13,950 nt of DNA from Tannerella sp. (GTDB lineage: Bacteria; Bacteroidota; Bacteroidia; Bacteroidales; Tannerellaceae), in NCBI GenBank assembly GCA_031289445.1, contig JAITPL010000041.1, forward strand, positions 1-13,950, read 5' to 3'. Below, piece after piece: positions 1 to 6,744 of the stretch (position 1 is the stretch's first letter; each line of letters begins with the position of its first letter). A program made the position numbers and the translations under genes. A model generated the notes under the pieces. The model made no database searches. It was given only the letters and a program-made list of their open reading frames with translations, and was not told where the DNA came from.

Positions 1-507
1 CCGATACTGAATTATATCGGCAACATACAACTGCTTCGAATCGACGATTTCTGGAAGCTGGTATATGACGGGAAGGATATTTTCAGCGACTATCAGCGGG
101 CGCTAAACAGTTTAGCCGTTCTCAAGCGACAAACCGTGCCTGACAAGGAACTGCTGACGGCGACCCTGCAAATAGTCCGTAGCGGTAAACTGCTGCCTTT
201 GCGCGACTACGAATGGCTCGACGACTACAAAACGCACTATACCAATATGGTCATTGAAACGCTGACGCAACTGTCGGGCTGTGCAACTATCAAGAAAGAC
301 CTGCCGTTACTGCTCAGTGTAGCTGAAGCGATATTGCTGCAGGACGATATCGAAGAGTATGCAGTCAAACTCAAGTGCAGTATTTTGTTCAAGATAGGTA
401 AAAAGAAGCAGGCCTTGCAATGCTACAACAAGTTCGCCGAAGAATATCTTGCCATGCTCAACACCCAACCCGACATGACCTTTAATGAGATGGTAAATAA
501 CGAATAG
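1..507 (+). CDS. C-terminal end of a BTAD-like / TPR-type helical protein (5' truncated)
   Basis: The reading frame is open from base 1 to the TAG at 505-507, so these 168 residues are the end of a longer protein cut by the window edge. No convincing start is visible; a GTG at 136 is simply internal. The sequence is helical. Its last ~70 residues (LPLLLSVAEAILLQDD, then LKCSILFKIGKKKQALQCY, then FNEMV) look like the final TPR-like helices of the bacterial transcriptional activator domain (BTAD) of large Bacteroidetes regulators. The segment LLPLRDYEWLDDYK also fits that group from memory. Any DNA-binding or sensor part would lie upstream, outside the window. The family call is a recollection of sequence style, not a search result, and a generic TPR protein is the alternative. 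The next gene starts 22 bases downstream, so co-transcription is possible. Confidence 0.6.
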   Translation, partial: PILNYIGNIQLLRIDDFWKLVYDGKDIFSDYQRALNSLAVLKRQTVPDKELLTATLQIVRSGKLLPLRDYEWLDDYKTHYTNMVIETLTQLSGCATIKKDLPLLLSVAEAILLQDDIEEYAVKLKCSILFKIGKKKQALQCYNKFAEEYLAMLNTQPDMTFNEMVNNE

Positions 508-529
508 TGATTAGTGAAAACTTCTATAT

Positions 530-1534
530 ATGATGATAAAAGAAAAATATTTAAGATACTCGCTTATCGGGTTGATTACGCTGATGGGATGGTTTATAGT
601 CAGCGGTTTATGGGCATATATGAACGGTCTGTTCGGGGCGTTCACCGTCTTTGTGCTTGTGCGCAACCAAATGATTTACCTCACAGAGAAACGCCATGTG
701 AAGAAAGCGCTTGCCGCCGCCCTGATACTGCTTGAAGTATCGGCCTGTGTGCTTGTGCCCCTTTACATGCTCACATGGGCCTTAGTCAACAAGATGCAGG
801 AGGTGAATCTCGACATCAAAGAACTGATTGAAACAGTGCGGCATCTGATAAGCATGATTGAAGACAAAACCGGCTACGACCTCTTGAATGTCAGCAACAT
901 AGAGGCGGCAACCGGATTCCTGACGCGCAGCGTGCAAGCTATCATCAGTCAGGTGGGTGGCGTGTTCATTGCTACCTTTGTGATGATATTACTCCTCTAT
1001 TTCATGCTTATCAGCCGCCAGGAGATAGAGGATTATACCTATCACCTGCTGCCATTCAGCGACGACAACAAACAGGCCGTTATGGTCGAAGTGCGCCGCA
1101 TGGTACGCTCCAACGCCATCGGGATACCGATGCTTGCTTTTATTCAAGGCATTATAGCCCTGACCGGATATTGGGCAACCGGAGTGCCAAGCCCTGTCCT
1201 GTTCGGTGCGCTGACAGCCTTTGCCGGCATCATTCCCCTTGTAGGAACAGGCATAGTATGGGCGCCGCTCGTAGTCTATCTCGCCCTCACAGGCAACTGG
1301 ATTGCCGCTATCTGCCTTGCAGCCTACTGTGGACTGATACTCATCAACATAGACAACGTGATTAGATTCCTGCTACAGAAGAAACTTGCTGATATTCACC
1401 CCTTAATAACTATCTTCGGAGTTATCCTCGGCCTCAAACTTTTCGGTTTCTGGGGAATAATCTTCGGACCGCTGTTGCTGTCAATGTTTTGCCTGCTTGT
1501 TAACATATTCAAAAAGAAATATTTAGACAGATAA
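530..1534 (+). CDS. AI-2E family transporter (PF01594-type permease)
   Basis: A 334-residue, very hydrophobic protein with about eight predicted membrane segments: residues ~8-28 and 30-45, a longer one at ~58-84, one near 145-163, and four or more between ~195 and the C-terminus. A soluble segment (~85-140) lies between the third and fourth, as in this family. The C-terminal half carries the hallmark layout: a Gly/Pro-rich helix pair (FAGIIPLVGTGIVWAP), NIDNVIRFLLQKK, HPLITIFGVILGLKLFGFWG, and the final IFGPLLLS. Members are inner-membrane proteins variously linked to AI-2 export or Na+/H+ exchange; the substrate of this one is unknown. Length is within the family's usual range. Two ATGs overlap at 530 and 533 and the first is taken. 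No Shine-Dalgarno is present. The 22-base gap to the previous gene suggests a shared transcript. Its link to the downstream sugar locus is probably only positional. Confidence 0.88.
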   Translation: MMIKEKYLRYSLIGLITLMGWFIVSGLWAYMNGLFGAFTVFVLVRNQMIYLTEKRHVKKALAAALILLEVSACVLVPLYMLTWALVNKMQEVNLDIKELIETVRHLISMIEDKTGYDLLNVSNIEAATGFLTRSVQAIISQVGGVFIATFVMILLLYFMLISRQEIEDYTYHLLPFSDDNKQAVMVEVRRMVRSNAIGIPMLAFIQGIIALTGYWATGVPSPVLFGALTAFAGIIPLVGTGIVWAPLVVYLALTGNWIAAICLAAYCGLILINIDNVIRFLLQKKLADIHPLITIFGVILGLKLFGFWGIIFGPLLLSMFCLLVNIFKKKYLDR

Positions 1535-1557
1535 AAAAAAATTTTGTTTGCTTTATT

Positions 1558-1588
1558 TTTGTTTATACGAAATAATTCTTTACTTTTG
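1558..1588 (+). promoter_or_regulatory. Bacteroides-type housekeeping promoter (-33/-7)
   Basis: TTTG at 1558-1561 and TACTTTTG at 1581-1588 are separated by 19 bp. They match the Bacteroidota primary-sigma consensus TTTG - 19 to 21 bp - TAnnTTTG at every defined position. Transcription would begin around 1593-1595, giving a leader of about 25 nt before the ATG at 1619. The surrounding DNA (1535-1618) is strongly A/T-rich. I infer this is the main promoter for the isomerase-oxidoreductase-ThuA genes, and by read-through possibly for the genes beyond. Confidence 0.8.
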
Positions 1589-1618
1589 TGGTCTAATTTA
1601 ATTAAATATTTTTCCACC

Positions 1619-2614
1619 ATGACACGAAAAGTAACATTGTACACAGCTCAATGGGGCGATATGAGCCTCGAAACAATTTGTCAAAAAGCGAAAGCATTCG
1701 GCTACGACGGCCTCGAACTCGCTTGTACCGAGAACCATCTGGACATAGCACGTCTAAGTCCGGATTATTGCAAGGAGATTAAGGACACACTCGCCAAGTA
1801 TGGGCTTGAGTTGTTCACGATCTCGAATCATACAGTCGGGCAATGTGTCTGCGACCGTATTGATGCGCGACACCGCTCTATCCTGCCCGACCGCCTCTGG
1901 GGCGACGGCGAGCCTGAGGGCGTACGCCAGAGAGCCGCCGAGGAGATGATCCGTCTGGGCGATGCAGCCGTTCTGTTAGGCGCCAAGACTATCGTAGGCT
2001 TCACAGGCAGCCCTATATGGCATCTGCTCTACTCCTTCCCGCCGGTCTCGCCCGACGAGATACAGGCAGGATTCAAAGAAGTGGCTACACGCTTCAAACC
2101 TATCCTTGACTCATATCAGGAGAAAGGCGTGAAGTTCGCACTCGAAGTGCACCCGACCGAGATAGCATTCGACATCTCGTCGGCTCAGACCCTGCTCGAA
2201 GCCCTTGATTACCATCCGGCTTTCGGCTTCAACTACGACCCCAGCCATCTCGGCTATCAAGGCGTTGATTATGTGGCATTTATACAGACATTTGCAAAGC
2301 AGATGGTACATGTACACATGAAAGATGTATGGTGGTCGGACAAACCCACCCGCGCAGGCGTGTTTGGCGGTCATCTGCCCTTCGGACACCCCGACCGCTA
2401 CTGGGATTTCCGCAGTATGGGACGCGGCAGGATTGACTTCGAGGAGATCATACGCGCGCTTAACCGTATTGACTATCAAGGCCCCCTGTCGGTAGAATGG
2501 GAAGATAACGGCATGGACCGCGAACACGGCGCTACAGAATCGCTTCACTTCGTCAAGCAAGTGGATTTCCGCCCCTCAAACGTAGCTTTTGATGCGGCTT
2601 TTGAAAAGAAATAA
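1619..2614 (+). CDS. Sugar phosphate isomerase/epimerase family protein (xylose isomerase-like TIM barrel)
   Basis: A 331-residue cytosolic-looking protein (no signal peptide) of the PF01261 TIM-barrel family, which isomerises, epimerises or dehydrates sugars and keto-sugars using a divalent metal. The expected metal-binding tetrad can be read off: E176 (LEVHP), D207 (NYDPSH), H233 (VHVHMKD) and E293 (LSVEWED). The first three spacings resemble those of the tagatose/allulose epimerases. A ~30-residue insert rich in Trp, Gly and Asp (WWSDKP to RYWDF) precedes the last Glu and probably shapes the substrate pocket. The frame is open back to a TTG at 1544, but that start would lie inside the promoter; ATG 1619 gives MTRKVTLYTAQWGD, a normal first strand. 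The Gfo/Idh gene follows after 26 bases. In this context it may process an oxidised (3-keto) sugar, as hydrolase, lyase or isomerase; the exact reaction is not decidable from sequence. Confidence 0.85.
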   Translation: MTRKVTLYTAQWGDMSLETICQKAKAFGYDGLELACTENHLDIARLSPDYCKEIKDTLAKYGLELFTISNHTVGQCVCDRIDARHRSILPDRLWGDGEPEGVRQRAAEEMIRLGDAAVLLGAKTIVGFTGSPIWHLLYSFPPVSPDEIQAGFKEVATRFKPILDSYQEKGVKFALEVHPTEIAFDISSAQTLLEALDYHPAFGFNYDPSHLGYQGVDYVAFIQTFAKQMVHVHMKDVWWSDKPTRAGVFGGHLPFGHPDRYWDFRSMGRGRIDFEEIIRALNRIDYQGPLSVEWEDNGMDREHGATESLHFVKQVDFRPSNVAFDAAFEKK

Positions 2615-2640
2615 CTCATTCATTTAATAAATTTATAAAC

Positions 2641-4047
2641 ATGACAAAAATTTCAAGAAGAGAATTTATCACCCGCTCGACAGCGCTTGGCGCGACAGGA
2701 GCGATAGGTGGAGTAGCAGGCGGCGGGCTATTGCTTAGCTCTTGCGGCACAGGCGGCGAGAGCGCCGACGCAGGCAAAATCAAGTATGAGCCGTTGCAGT
2801 CGGATATACCTGTAATCATTCCCGAAACCGGCGACAAAGCTATCGACGGCAAGGAGCTGAAAGTAGGTATTGTAGGTTGCGGCGACCGCGGGTCGGGCGC
2901 AATGGTGAACATGCTGGAAGCTGCCGACGGATTGAAGGTAGTCGCTATGGCCGACCTCTTTCCCGACCGCCTCGAACGGCTTCGCAAGCATATCGGCGAG
3001 AAGTGGCATCAAGTAGTTGACGACAGCCGTATTTACTACGGATTCGAGGCTTACAAGCAACTGTGCGACAACGCAGACATCGACATCGTACTGGTTACGA
3101 CGCCCTCCATCTTCCACGCTTACCATGCGAATTACGCCATCGAAAAAGGCAAACACGTCTTTTGCGAAAAAGCGGCAGGTATCGATCCCACAAGTTGCCG
3201 CACTTTCCTTGCGACAATCAAGCAGGCGCAGGCTAAAGGCCTCTGCATTCAGACCGGCGCTCAACGTCACCACGATCGCAACTATATCGAATCCTATCGC
3301 CGCATACGCGAAGGCATGATAGGTCGCATCACAGGCGGTGTTGTCAAGTGGAATCAAAGCTCTTTTACTACCCGCAAACGCCGTCCGGGATGGACGGACA
3401 TGGAATACATGCTGCGCGACTTCTTCAGCTGGAACTGGCTATGCGGTGATCACGTCATCGACCAGTTAGTCCATAACCTGGACGTCTTCACATGGTTCTC
3501 GCATCTCAATCCTATTTCGGTTACAGGCATGGGATCGCAGTTGCAGCGTCGCACAGGCGATATTTTCGACAACTTCGCCCTCGACATAGTTTACCCGGGC
3601 AATGTGCGCGTCAATGCACAGGCACGCCAGATAGACGGTTGCGCCAATGATATAGGTGAAACCATCATAGGTACCAAAGGTATATGGACGAGCTACGACA
3701 TGACTATTCGCGACCTCGACGGCAATGAAGTATGGAAGTATGACTACGAGGCCAGAGATGCAAAGTTCAAGCAGAATAACGCTTATGTACTTGAGCACGT
3801 GGATTTGATTAACCATGTACGTTCGGGCAAATCCTACACCTACGAAGCCGAGAGACTTGTGGTAGCCTCACTGACAGGCGCTATGGGACGCGAATCGGCC
3901 TATACCGGCAAGGAAATCAAATGGGATGAATATCTGGCTTCCAGCCAATCGCTGCTGCCCGAAAAACTCCATCTGGGCAATATCGAGAACTTCGAGAAGA
4001 TATATGTCCCGCCGAGAATGGGAACACTCGCTCCTGAACCCAGCTAA
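2641..4047 (+). CDS. Gfo/Idh/MocA family NAD(P)-dependent oxidoreductase with Tat-type lipoprotein signal
   Basis: A 468-residue protein. Residues 5-10 (SRREFI) form a twin-arginine motif, followed by a weakly hydrophobic Gly/Ala-rich stretch and a lipobox-like LLSSC with Cys35. It is therefore probably exported folded, with cofactor bound, and anchored to a membrane. The Rossmann nucleotide-binding loop is G79-C-G81-D-R-G84 in KVGIVGCGDRGSG. The EKP-type motif appears as E176-K177-A178: the Lys is kept but the usual Pro is Ala. The second-domain motif GDHVIDQLVHNLDV (269-282) supplies the Asp and His (D274, H278) typical of these enzymes. The family oxidises or reduces sugar and cyclitol hydroxyls, and some members perform NAD-dependent glycoside cleavage through a 3-keto intermediate. 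The neighbouring isomerase-like and ThuA-like genes support a role in oxidative sugar catabolism. Substrate and direction are unknown. It lies 17 bases from the ThuA-like gene, so they are almost certainly co-transcribed. Confidence 0.9.
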   Translation: MTKISRREFITRSTALGATGAIGGVAGGGLLLSSCGTGGESADAGKIKYEPLQSDIPVIIPETGDKAIDGKELKVGIVGCGDRGSGAMVNMLEAADGLKVVAMADLFPDRLERLRKHIGEKWHQVVDDSRIYYGFEAYKQLCDNADIDIVLVTTPSIFHAYHANYAIEKGKHVFCEKAAGIDPTSCRTFLATIKQAQAKGLCIQTGAQRHHDRNYIESYRRIREGMIGRITGGVVKWNQSSFTTRKRRPGWTDMEYMLRDFFSWNWLCGDHVIDQLVHNLDVFTWFSHLNPISVTGMGSQLQRRTGDIFDNFALDIVYPGNVRVNAQARQIDGCANDIGETIIGTKGIWTSYDMTIRDLDGNEVWKYDYEARDAKFKQNNAYVLEHVDLINHVRSGKSYTYEAERLVVASLTGAMGRESAYTGKEIKWDEYLASSQSLLPEKLHLGNIENFEKIYVPPRMGTLAPEPS

Positions 4048-4064
4048 ATTTAAAAAATTGACGT

Positions 4065-4967
4065 ATGAGAAAGATTTTTATATTAACGGCAATAATGTCA
4101 TTCATTGGTTTACCCGCTTGCATGCAAGCGGGTAAGCCCGTCAAGGCGCTTATAGTTACCGGACAGAACAATCACAATTGGAAAGTCAGTAACGTGGCTA
4201 TCAAGCAGATACTCGAAAACTCAGGCCTCTTCACCGTCGATGTAGCCATCTCGCCGGCTCAAAAAGAGGATATGAGCAGTTTCAAACCCAAGTTTGCCGA
4301 CTATCAGGTAGTAATACTCGATTACAACGGAGACCGCTGGCCGGCAGAGACCGATCAGGCCTTTCTTGACTACATCAACAAGGGCGGCGGTCTTGTGCTG
4401 TATCACGGAGCCAACAACACTTTCCGCGAATGGAAAGAGTTCAACAAGATTATCGGCTTCGGGGGCTGGAACGGTCGCAACGAGACCGACGGCCCATATA
4501 TATATATGAAAGACGGCAAGGTCTTTTACGACGCCACAGCCGGCCCCGGAGGCTCGCATGGCCCGCAGCACGAGTTTGTCATGAACGTCGGCAACCCGAA
4601 ACATCCTGTTACTAAAGGATTGCCGGCCAAGTGGCTACATGCCAGGGACGAGTTGTACGACCGTATGCGCGGGCCGGGCAAGGTCAAGGACCCGATATTC
4701 TGGGCCTATTCATCGCCCGACAAAAACGGTACGGATCACAACGAGCTTAATATATGTACGATAGACTACGGTAAGGCCCGCATTTTCCATACCACGCTCG
4801 GACATGCAGGCGGCTCGCTCGACGACAACACGGCGATGCAGTGCACAGGTTTTCAGGTAACTCTACTTCGCGGCTGCGAGTGGGCGGCAACAGGCAAGGT
4901 AACGCAAAAAGTTCCCGCCGACTTCCCCACCGAAACGCAAGTATCCTACAGGAAAAACTACAAATAA
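4065..4967 (+). CDS. ThuA-like domain protein, probably an exported lipoprotein
   Basis: A 300-residue protein. Residues 1-19 (MRKIFILTAIMSFIGLPAC) are a short signal peptide ending in a plausible lipobox, LPAC with Cys19. The rest matches the ThuA-like (PF06283) class-I-glutamine-amidotransferase-like fold: KALIVTGQNNHNW (H37), FADYQVVILDYNGDRWP, GGGLVLYHGANN (Y113-H114-G115), HEFVMNV, HPVTKGLP and the C-terminal GHAGGSLDD with CEWAATGKV. ThuA of rhizobia works with a Gfo/Idh partner (ThuB) in trehalose conversion to the 3-keto form, and Bacteroidota carry many secreted relatives beside Gfo/Idh genes. That fits here, where the Gfo/Idh gene ends 17 bases upstream and is also exported. The molecular function of most such proteins is unproven. 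A perfect 26-bp palindrome overlaps the signal-peptide codons (separate entry). No Shine-Dalgarno is present; ATG 4065 gives a complete signal peptide. Confidence 0.87.
   Translation: MRKIFILTAIMSFIGLPACMQAGKPVKALIVTGQNNHNWKVSNVAIKQILENSGLFTVDVAISPAQKEDMSSFKPKFADYQVVILDYNGDRWPAETDQAFLDYINKGGGLVLYHGANNTFREWKEFNKIIGFGGWNGRNETDGPYIYMKDGKVFYDATAGPGGSHGPQHEFVMNVGNPKHPVTKGLPAKWLHARDELYDRMRGPGKVKDPIFWAYSSPDKNGTDHNELNICTIDYGKARIFHTTLGHAGGSLDDNTAMQCTGFQVTLLRGCEWAATGKVTQKVPADFPTETQVSYRKNYK
4107..4138. repeat. Long perfect palindrome within the ThuA-like gene start
   Basis: The half-site TACCCGCTTGCA is followed directly by its exact reverse complement, centred between 4122 and 4123. The perfect palindrome runs 4110-4135 (26 bp). 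It extends to 4107-4138 with a single mismatch pair (4109/4136) that would be a G-U wobble in RNA. In the transcript it would fold into a stem of about 14 bp with a 4-nt CAUG loop, placed 42 nt after the start codon. It encodes the lipobox region (codons 15-25), and both strands read the same peptide, LPACMQAGKP. It could be an operator, an mRNA processing or attenuating hairpin, or a chance coding outcome; chance is unattractive at this length. Confidence 0.85.
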
Positions 4968-4990
4968 GCCACCCCTCAATCCTCTCAAAA

Positions 4991-4997
4991 AAGGAGG
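4991..4997 (+). promoter_or_regulatory. Strong Shine-Dalgarno for the ECF sigma factor
   Basis: AAGGAGG sits 5 nt before the ATG at 5003 and decides that start over upstream in-frame codons reaching back to 4841. The other intact genes here have A-rich leaders with at most a GAGG (before the SusD gene). An upstream TCCTC (4980-4984) could pair with GAGGA (4994-4998) across a 9-nt loop and partly mask the site. That pairing is short and speculative. Confidence 0.7.
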
Positions 4998-5002
4998 AAG
5001 CT

Positions 5003-5602
5003 ATGAATGCAAGACACAATACAATCAAACCGGCAGACATACGTTCGGAATCCAAGTTTGGATCATTCTACAGCGCTTACTACAAGCGTTTTATGCGGTA
5101 TGCTTTGTATTATGTAGGCAATGAACAGACGGCAGAAGATATTACGCACGACGCTATTCTATACTATTGGGAGAACAGAGACGCCCTATCGCCCGAAACG
5201 GATGTGGTAGGCTATCTGGTATTGACTGTCAAGAACAAATGTCTGAATTACCTTAAACACCTGCAAGTCGAAGCCGACTTTAACAAAAGTTATGCCGAAT
5301 TGCAGGAGTGGGAAGTAAAGTCGCGTATAATGACTTTGGAAGACGATAATTACACGGAGATATTCACGAGAGAGTTGATGGACTTGGTAACTGCTTCTCT
5401 GGCCAAACTGCCTCAGCAAACACGCGATATCTTCGTGCAACATCGTCTCGACAGCAAACCGCGCAAAGAAATTGCAGCTGCAATGGGCGTCTCGCTACAA
5501 AAAATCGACTACCATGTAAATAAGGCTAACGACCATCTACACAAGGATTTAAAAGACTATATACCTATCCTGTTAATCTTTTTGCAAAGAATTTTCGAAT
5601 AA
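5003..5602 (+). CDS. RNA polymerase ECF-type sigma factor (RpoE-like, Bacteroidetes SusC-linked group)
   Basis: A 199-residue protein with the two-domain ECF build. Region 2 spans ~20-90: FYSAYYKRFMRYALYYVGN, then AEDITHDAILYYWENR (core and -10 contacts), then YLVLTVKNKCLNYLKH. Region 4 spans ~127-190: LPQQTRDIFVQHRLDSKPRK, then an HTH, EIAAAMGVSLQKIDYHVNKA. The hydrophobic C-terminal tail (ILLIFLQRIFE) is common in the Bacteroidetes group paired with FecR and SusC. The start is ATG 5003, set by AAGGAGG five bases upstream; longer in-frame versions overlap the end of the ThuA-like gene and do not resemble the family. It should direct RNA polymerase to promoters of the adjacent transport genes when released by FecR. 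Only 35 bases without a terminator separate it from the ThuA-like gene, so it may also be made from the enzyme transcript. Confidence 0.93.
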   Translation: MNARHNTIKPADIRSESKFGSFYSAYYKRFMRYALYYVGNEQTAEDITHDAILYYWENRDALSPETDVVGYLVLTVKNKCLNYLKHLQVEADFNKSYAELQEWEVKSRIMTLEDDNYTEIFTRELMDLVTASLAKLPQQTRDIFVQHRLDSKPRKEIAAAMGVSLQKIDYHVNKANDHLHKDLKDYIPILLIFLQRIFE

Positions 5603-5659
5603 AAGTTGGGATTTCCATGGCTTCAGTTGCTCTTATTATATAGAACAAAAAAATAGTTG

Positions 5660-6604
5660 ATGGAAATAGACCGTAATATACTTGTAAGTTATTTTCTCGG
5701 ACACAGCTCCGAAGAAGAAAAGGCCGCCATTAAGCGATGGTTGGAGAGCGACGAGGCGCACAAGCAGCAATTTGTCAGCGAGCGCATCTGTTTTGATGCC
5801 TCCGTAATTGTTGACGAAGACAGTATTCTTACGCCGTCCGTAAGGGAGACAAATGTAAAAGGTCTCATCCGGACGATGCTTAGAATTGCTGCCGTCATAG
5901 TCGTTTTGTTTGCGTCCGGCTATTCTTACTGGCATTATCAAAACGGTCAAACAGCCAACAAATCCATGCTTACGATTCATGTACCTGCGGGAAACAGGAC
6001 CTCGCTCACTCTTCCCGACGGCAGTTTAGTCTGGTTAAACTCAAACACAACGCTCCGCTACCCCGGCGTCTTCGCCGACAAGGAACGTACAGTAGAGTTG
6101 AACGGCGAAGCCTACTTTGAAGTGCAGAAGAGCGCCAAGCAATCGTTTGTCGTCAAGACAGCCAAATATAACGCCAAGGTGTTGGGCACAACGTTCAACA
6201 TAGAAGCATACGCCAATACGCCGGACTTCGCAACAGCGCTGTTTACCGGGAAAGTAAAGCTCTACAAAGACCTGCGCGAAGAGGAATCGCTCTACCTGAA
6301 TGCGGGAGAAACAGCGCGTTTAGTAGGCGATACCTTGCAGGTGTCTAAAACGAATATCAACAGCTACCGTTGGAAAGAAGGATTGATTATAATCGAAGAC
6401 AAGTCGTTCGAGGAAATCATGCGCCTTTTCGGCAAATACTTTGACAATCAGATCATTATCCGCAACAACCACGTAAAGAAGCTGGCCTATCACGGCAAGC
6501 TACGCATAGCCGACGGAGTAGATCACGCCCTGCGTGTACTGCAAAACGATTTCCGCTTCACGTACAAGCGTGACGAAGATACCAATACAATTTACATCTA
6601 TTAA
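5660..6604 (+). CDS. FecR-family anti-sigma factor with C-terminal DUF4974
   Basis: A 314-residue single-pass inner-membrane regulator. Residues 1-60 form the cytoplasmic anti-sigma part (ILVSYFLGHSSEEEKAAIKRW). One transmembrane helix lies at ~74-91 (LRIAAVIVVLFASGYSYW). The periplasmic FecR domain spans ~103-205, with VPAGNRTSLTLPDGSLVWLN, LNGEAYFEV, FVVKTAKYNAKVLGTTFNIEAY and FTGKVKL. After YRWKEG (236-241) comes DUF4974 (~245-314: FEEIMRLFGKYFDNQIII, HGKLR, VLQNDFRFTYKR), which in this family meets the STN domain of the outer-membrane transporter. ATG 5660 is preferred to the TTG at 5657, three bases upstream. It sits 57 bases after its sigma factor and before the STN-bearing SusC, the standard order for a transporter-to-sigma signalling path. 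No oddities: length and domains are complete. Confidence 0.93.
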   Translation: MEIDRNILVSYFLGHSSEEEKAAIKRWLESDEAHKQQFVSERICFDASVIVDEDSILTPSVRETNVKGLIRTMLRIAAVIVVLFASGYSYWHYQNGQTANKSMLTIHVPAGNRTSLTLPDGSLVWLNSNTTLRYPGVFADKERTVELNGEAYFEVQKSAKQSFVVKTAKYNAKVLGTTFNIEAYANTPDFATALFTGKVKLYKDLREEESLYLNAGETARLVGDTLQVSKTNINSYRWKEGLIIIEDKSFEEIMRLFGKYFDNQIIIRNNHVKKLAYHGKLRIADGVDHALRVLQNDFRFTYKRDEDTNTIYIY

Positions 6605-6744
6605 TCACTAATACCCGAATGCCTATGGAAAAAGAAAGAAGCTATTGAAAAACAAAGAACCGGCGAGTGCGCTAACACCCACCGATTCAAACAAGTACAT
6701 AGAGAAACATACTTATTATTTACTTAAAAAAACGAACAAAGATA
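6605..6744 (+). other. fecR-susC intergenic leader (no consensus housekeeping promoter)
   Basis: This 140-base gap is the largest inside the regulator-transporter block. I see no TTTG / TAnnTTTG promoter pair in it, which leaves either read-through from upstream or a promoter read by the adjacent ECF sigma factor. A weak imperfect stem (CGGCGAGTG at 6662-6670 against CACCCACCG at 6677-6685, two mismatched pairs) is present but is not followed by a T-run, so it is not called a terminator. The 3' part (from ~6710) is A-rich, as for other leaders here. A short ORF candidate lies within it (separate entry). Confidence 0.5.
6619..6648 (+). CDS. Possible leader peptide / short ORF before susC
   Basis: ATG at 6619 (a second in-frame ATG at 6625) gives the nine-residue MPMEKERSY and then TGA at 6646-6648. 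A second frame begins with TTG at 6645, overlapping that stop, and stays open to TAG 6807-6809 (54 codons, overlapping the susC start). It begins LKNKEPASALTPTDSNKY, and its base usage looks like local coding sequence until about 6710. Either could be a regulatory leader, two pieces of one degraded small gene, or noise. There is no ribosome-binding motif. I cannot assign a family. Confidence 0.2.
   Translation: MPMEKERSY

Noticed and set aside
1535..1557. A/T-run after the permease gene as a terminator
   Set aside because: There is a T-rich stretch but no stem; it is better read as the upstream flank of the promoter.
1544..1618. N-terminal extension of the isomerase-like gene to a TTG at 1544
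   Set aside because: It would translate through the promoter's -7 element and adds 25 residues unlike the family; ATG 1619 gives a normal start.
2728..3357. 209-codon minus-strand open frame inside the oxidoreductase gene
   Set aside because: Shadow of a strongly supported gene; the peptide has no recognisable domain and no start signal.
3917..4171. Minus-strand frame containing the same LPACMQAGKP peptide as the ThuA-like protein
   Set aside because: It is a mirror effect of the palindrome; the rest of the frame overlaps two well-supported + strand genes and has no family resemblance.
4841..5002. N-terminal extension of the ECF sigma factor into the ThuA-like gene
   Set aside because: The extension lies out of frame over real coding sequence, and a strong ribosome site marks ATG 5003.
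6662..6685. Imperfect hairpin between fecR and susC as a terminator
   Set aside because: Two mismatched pairs in nine and no T-run after it.
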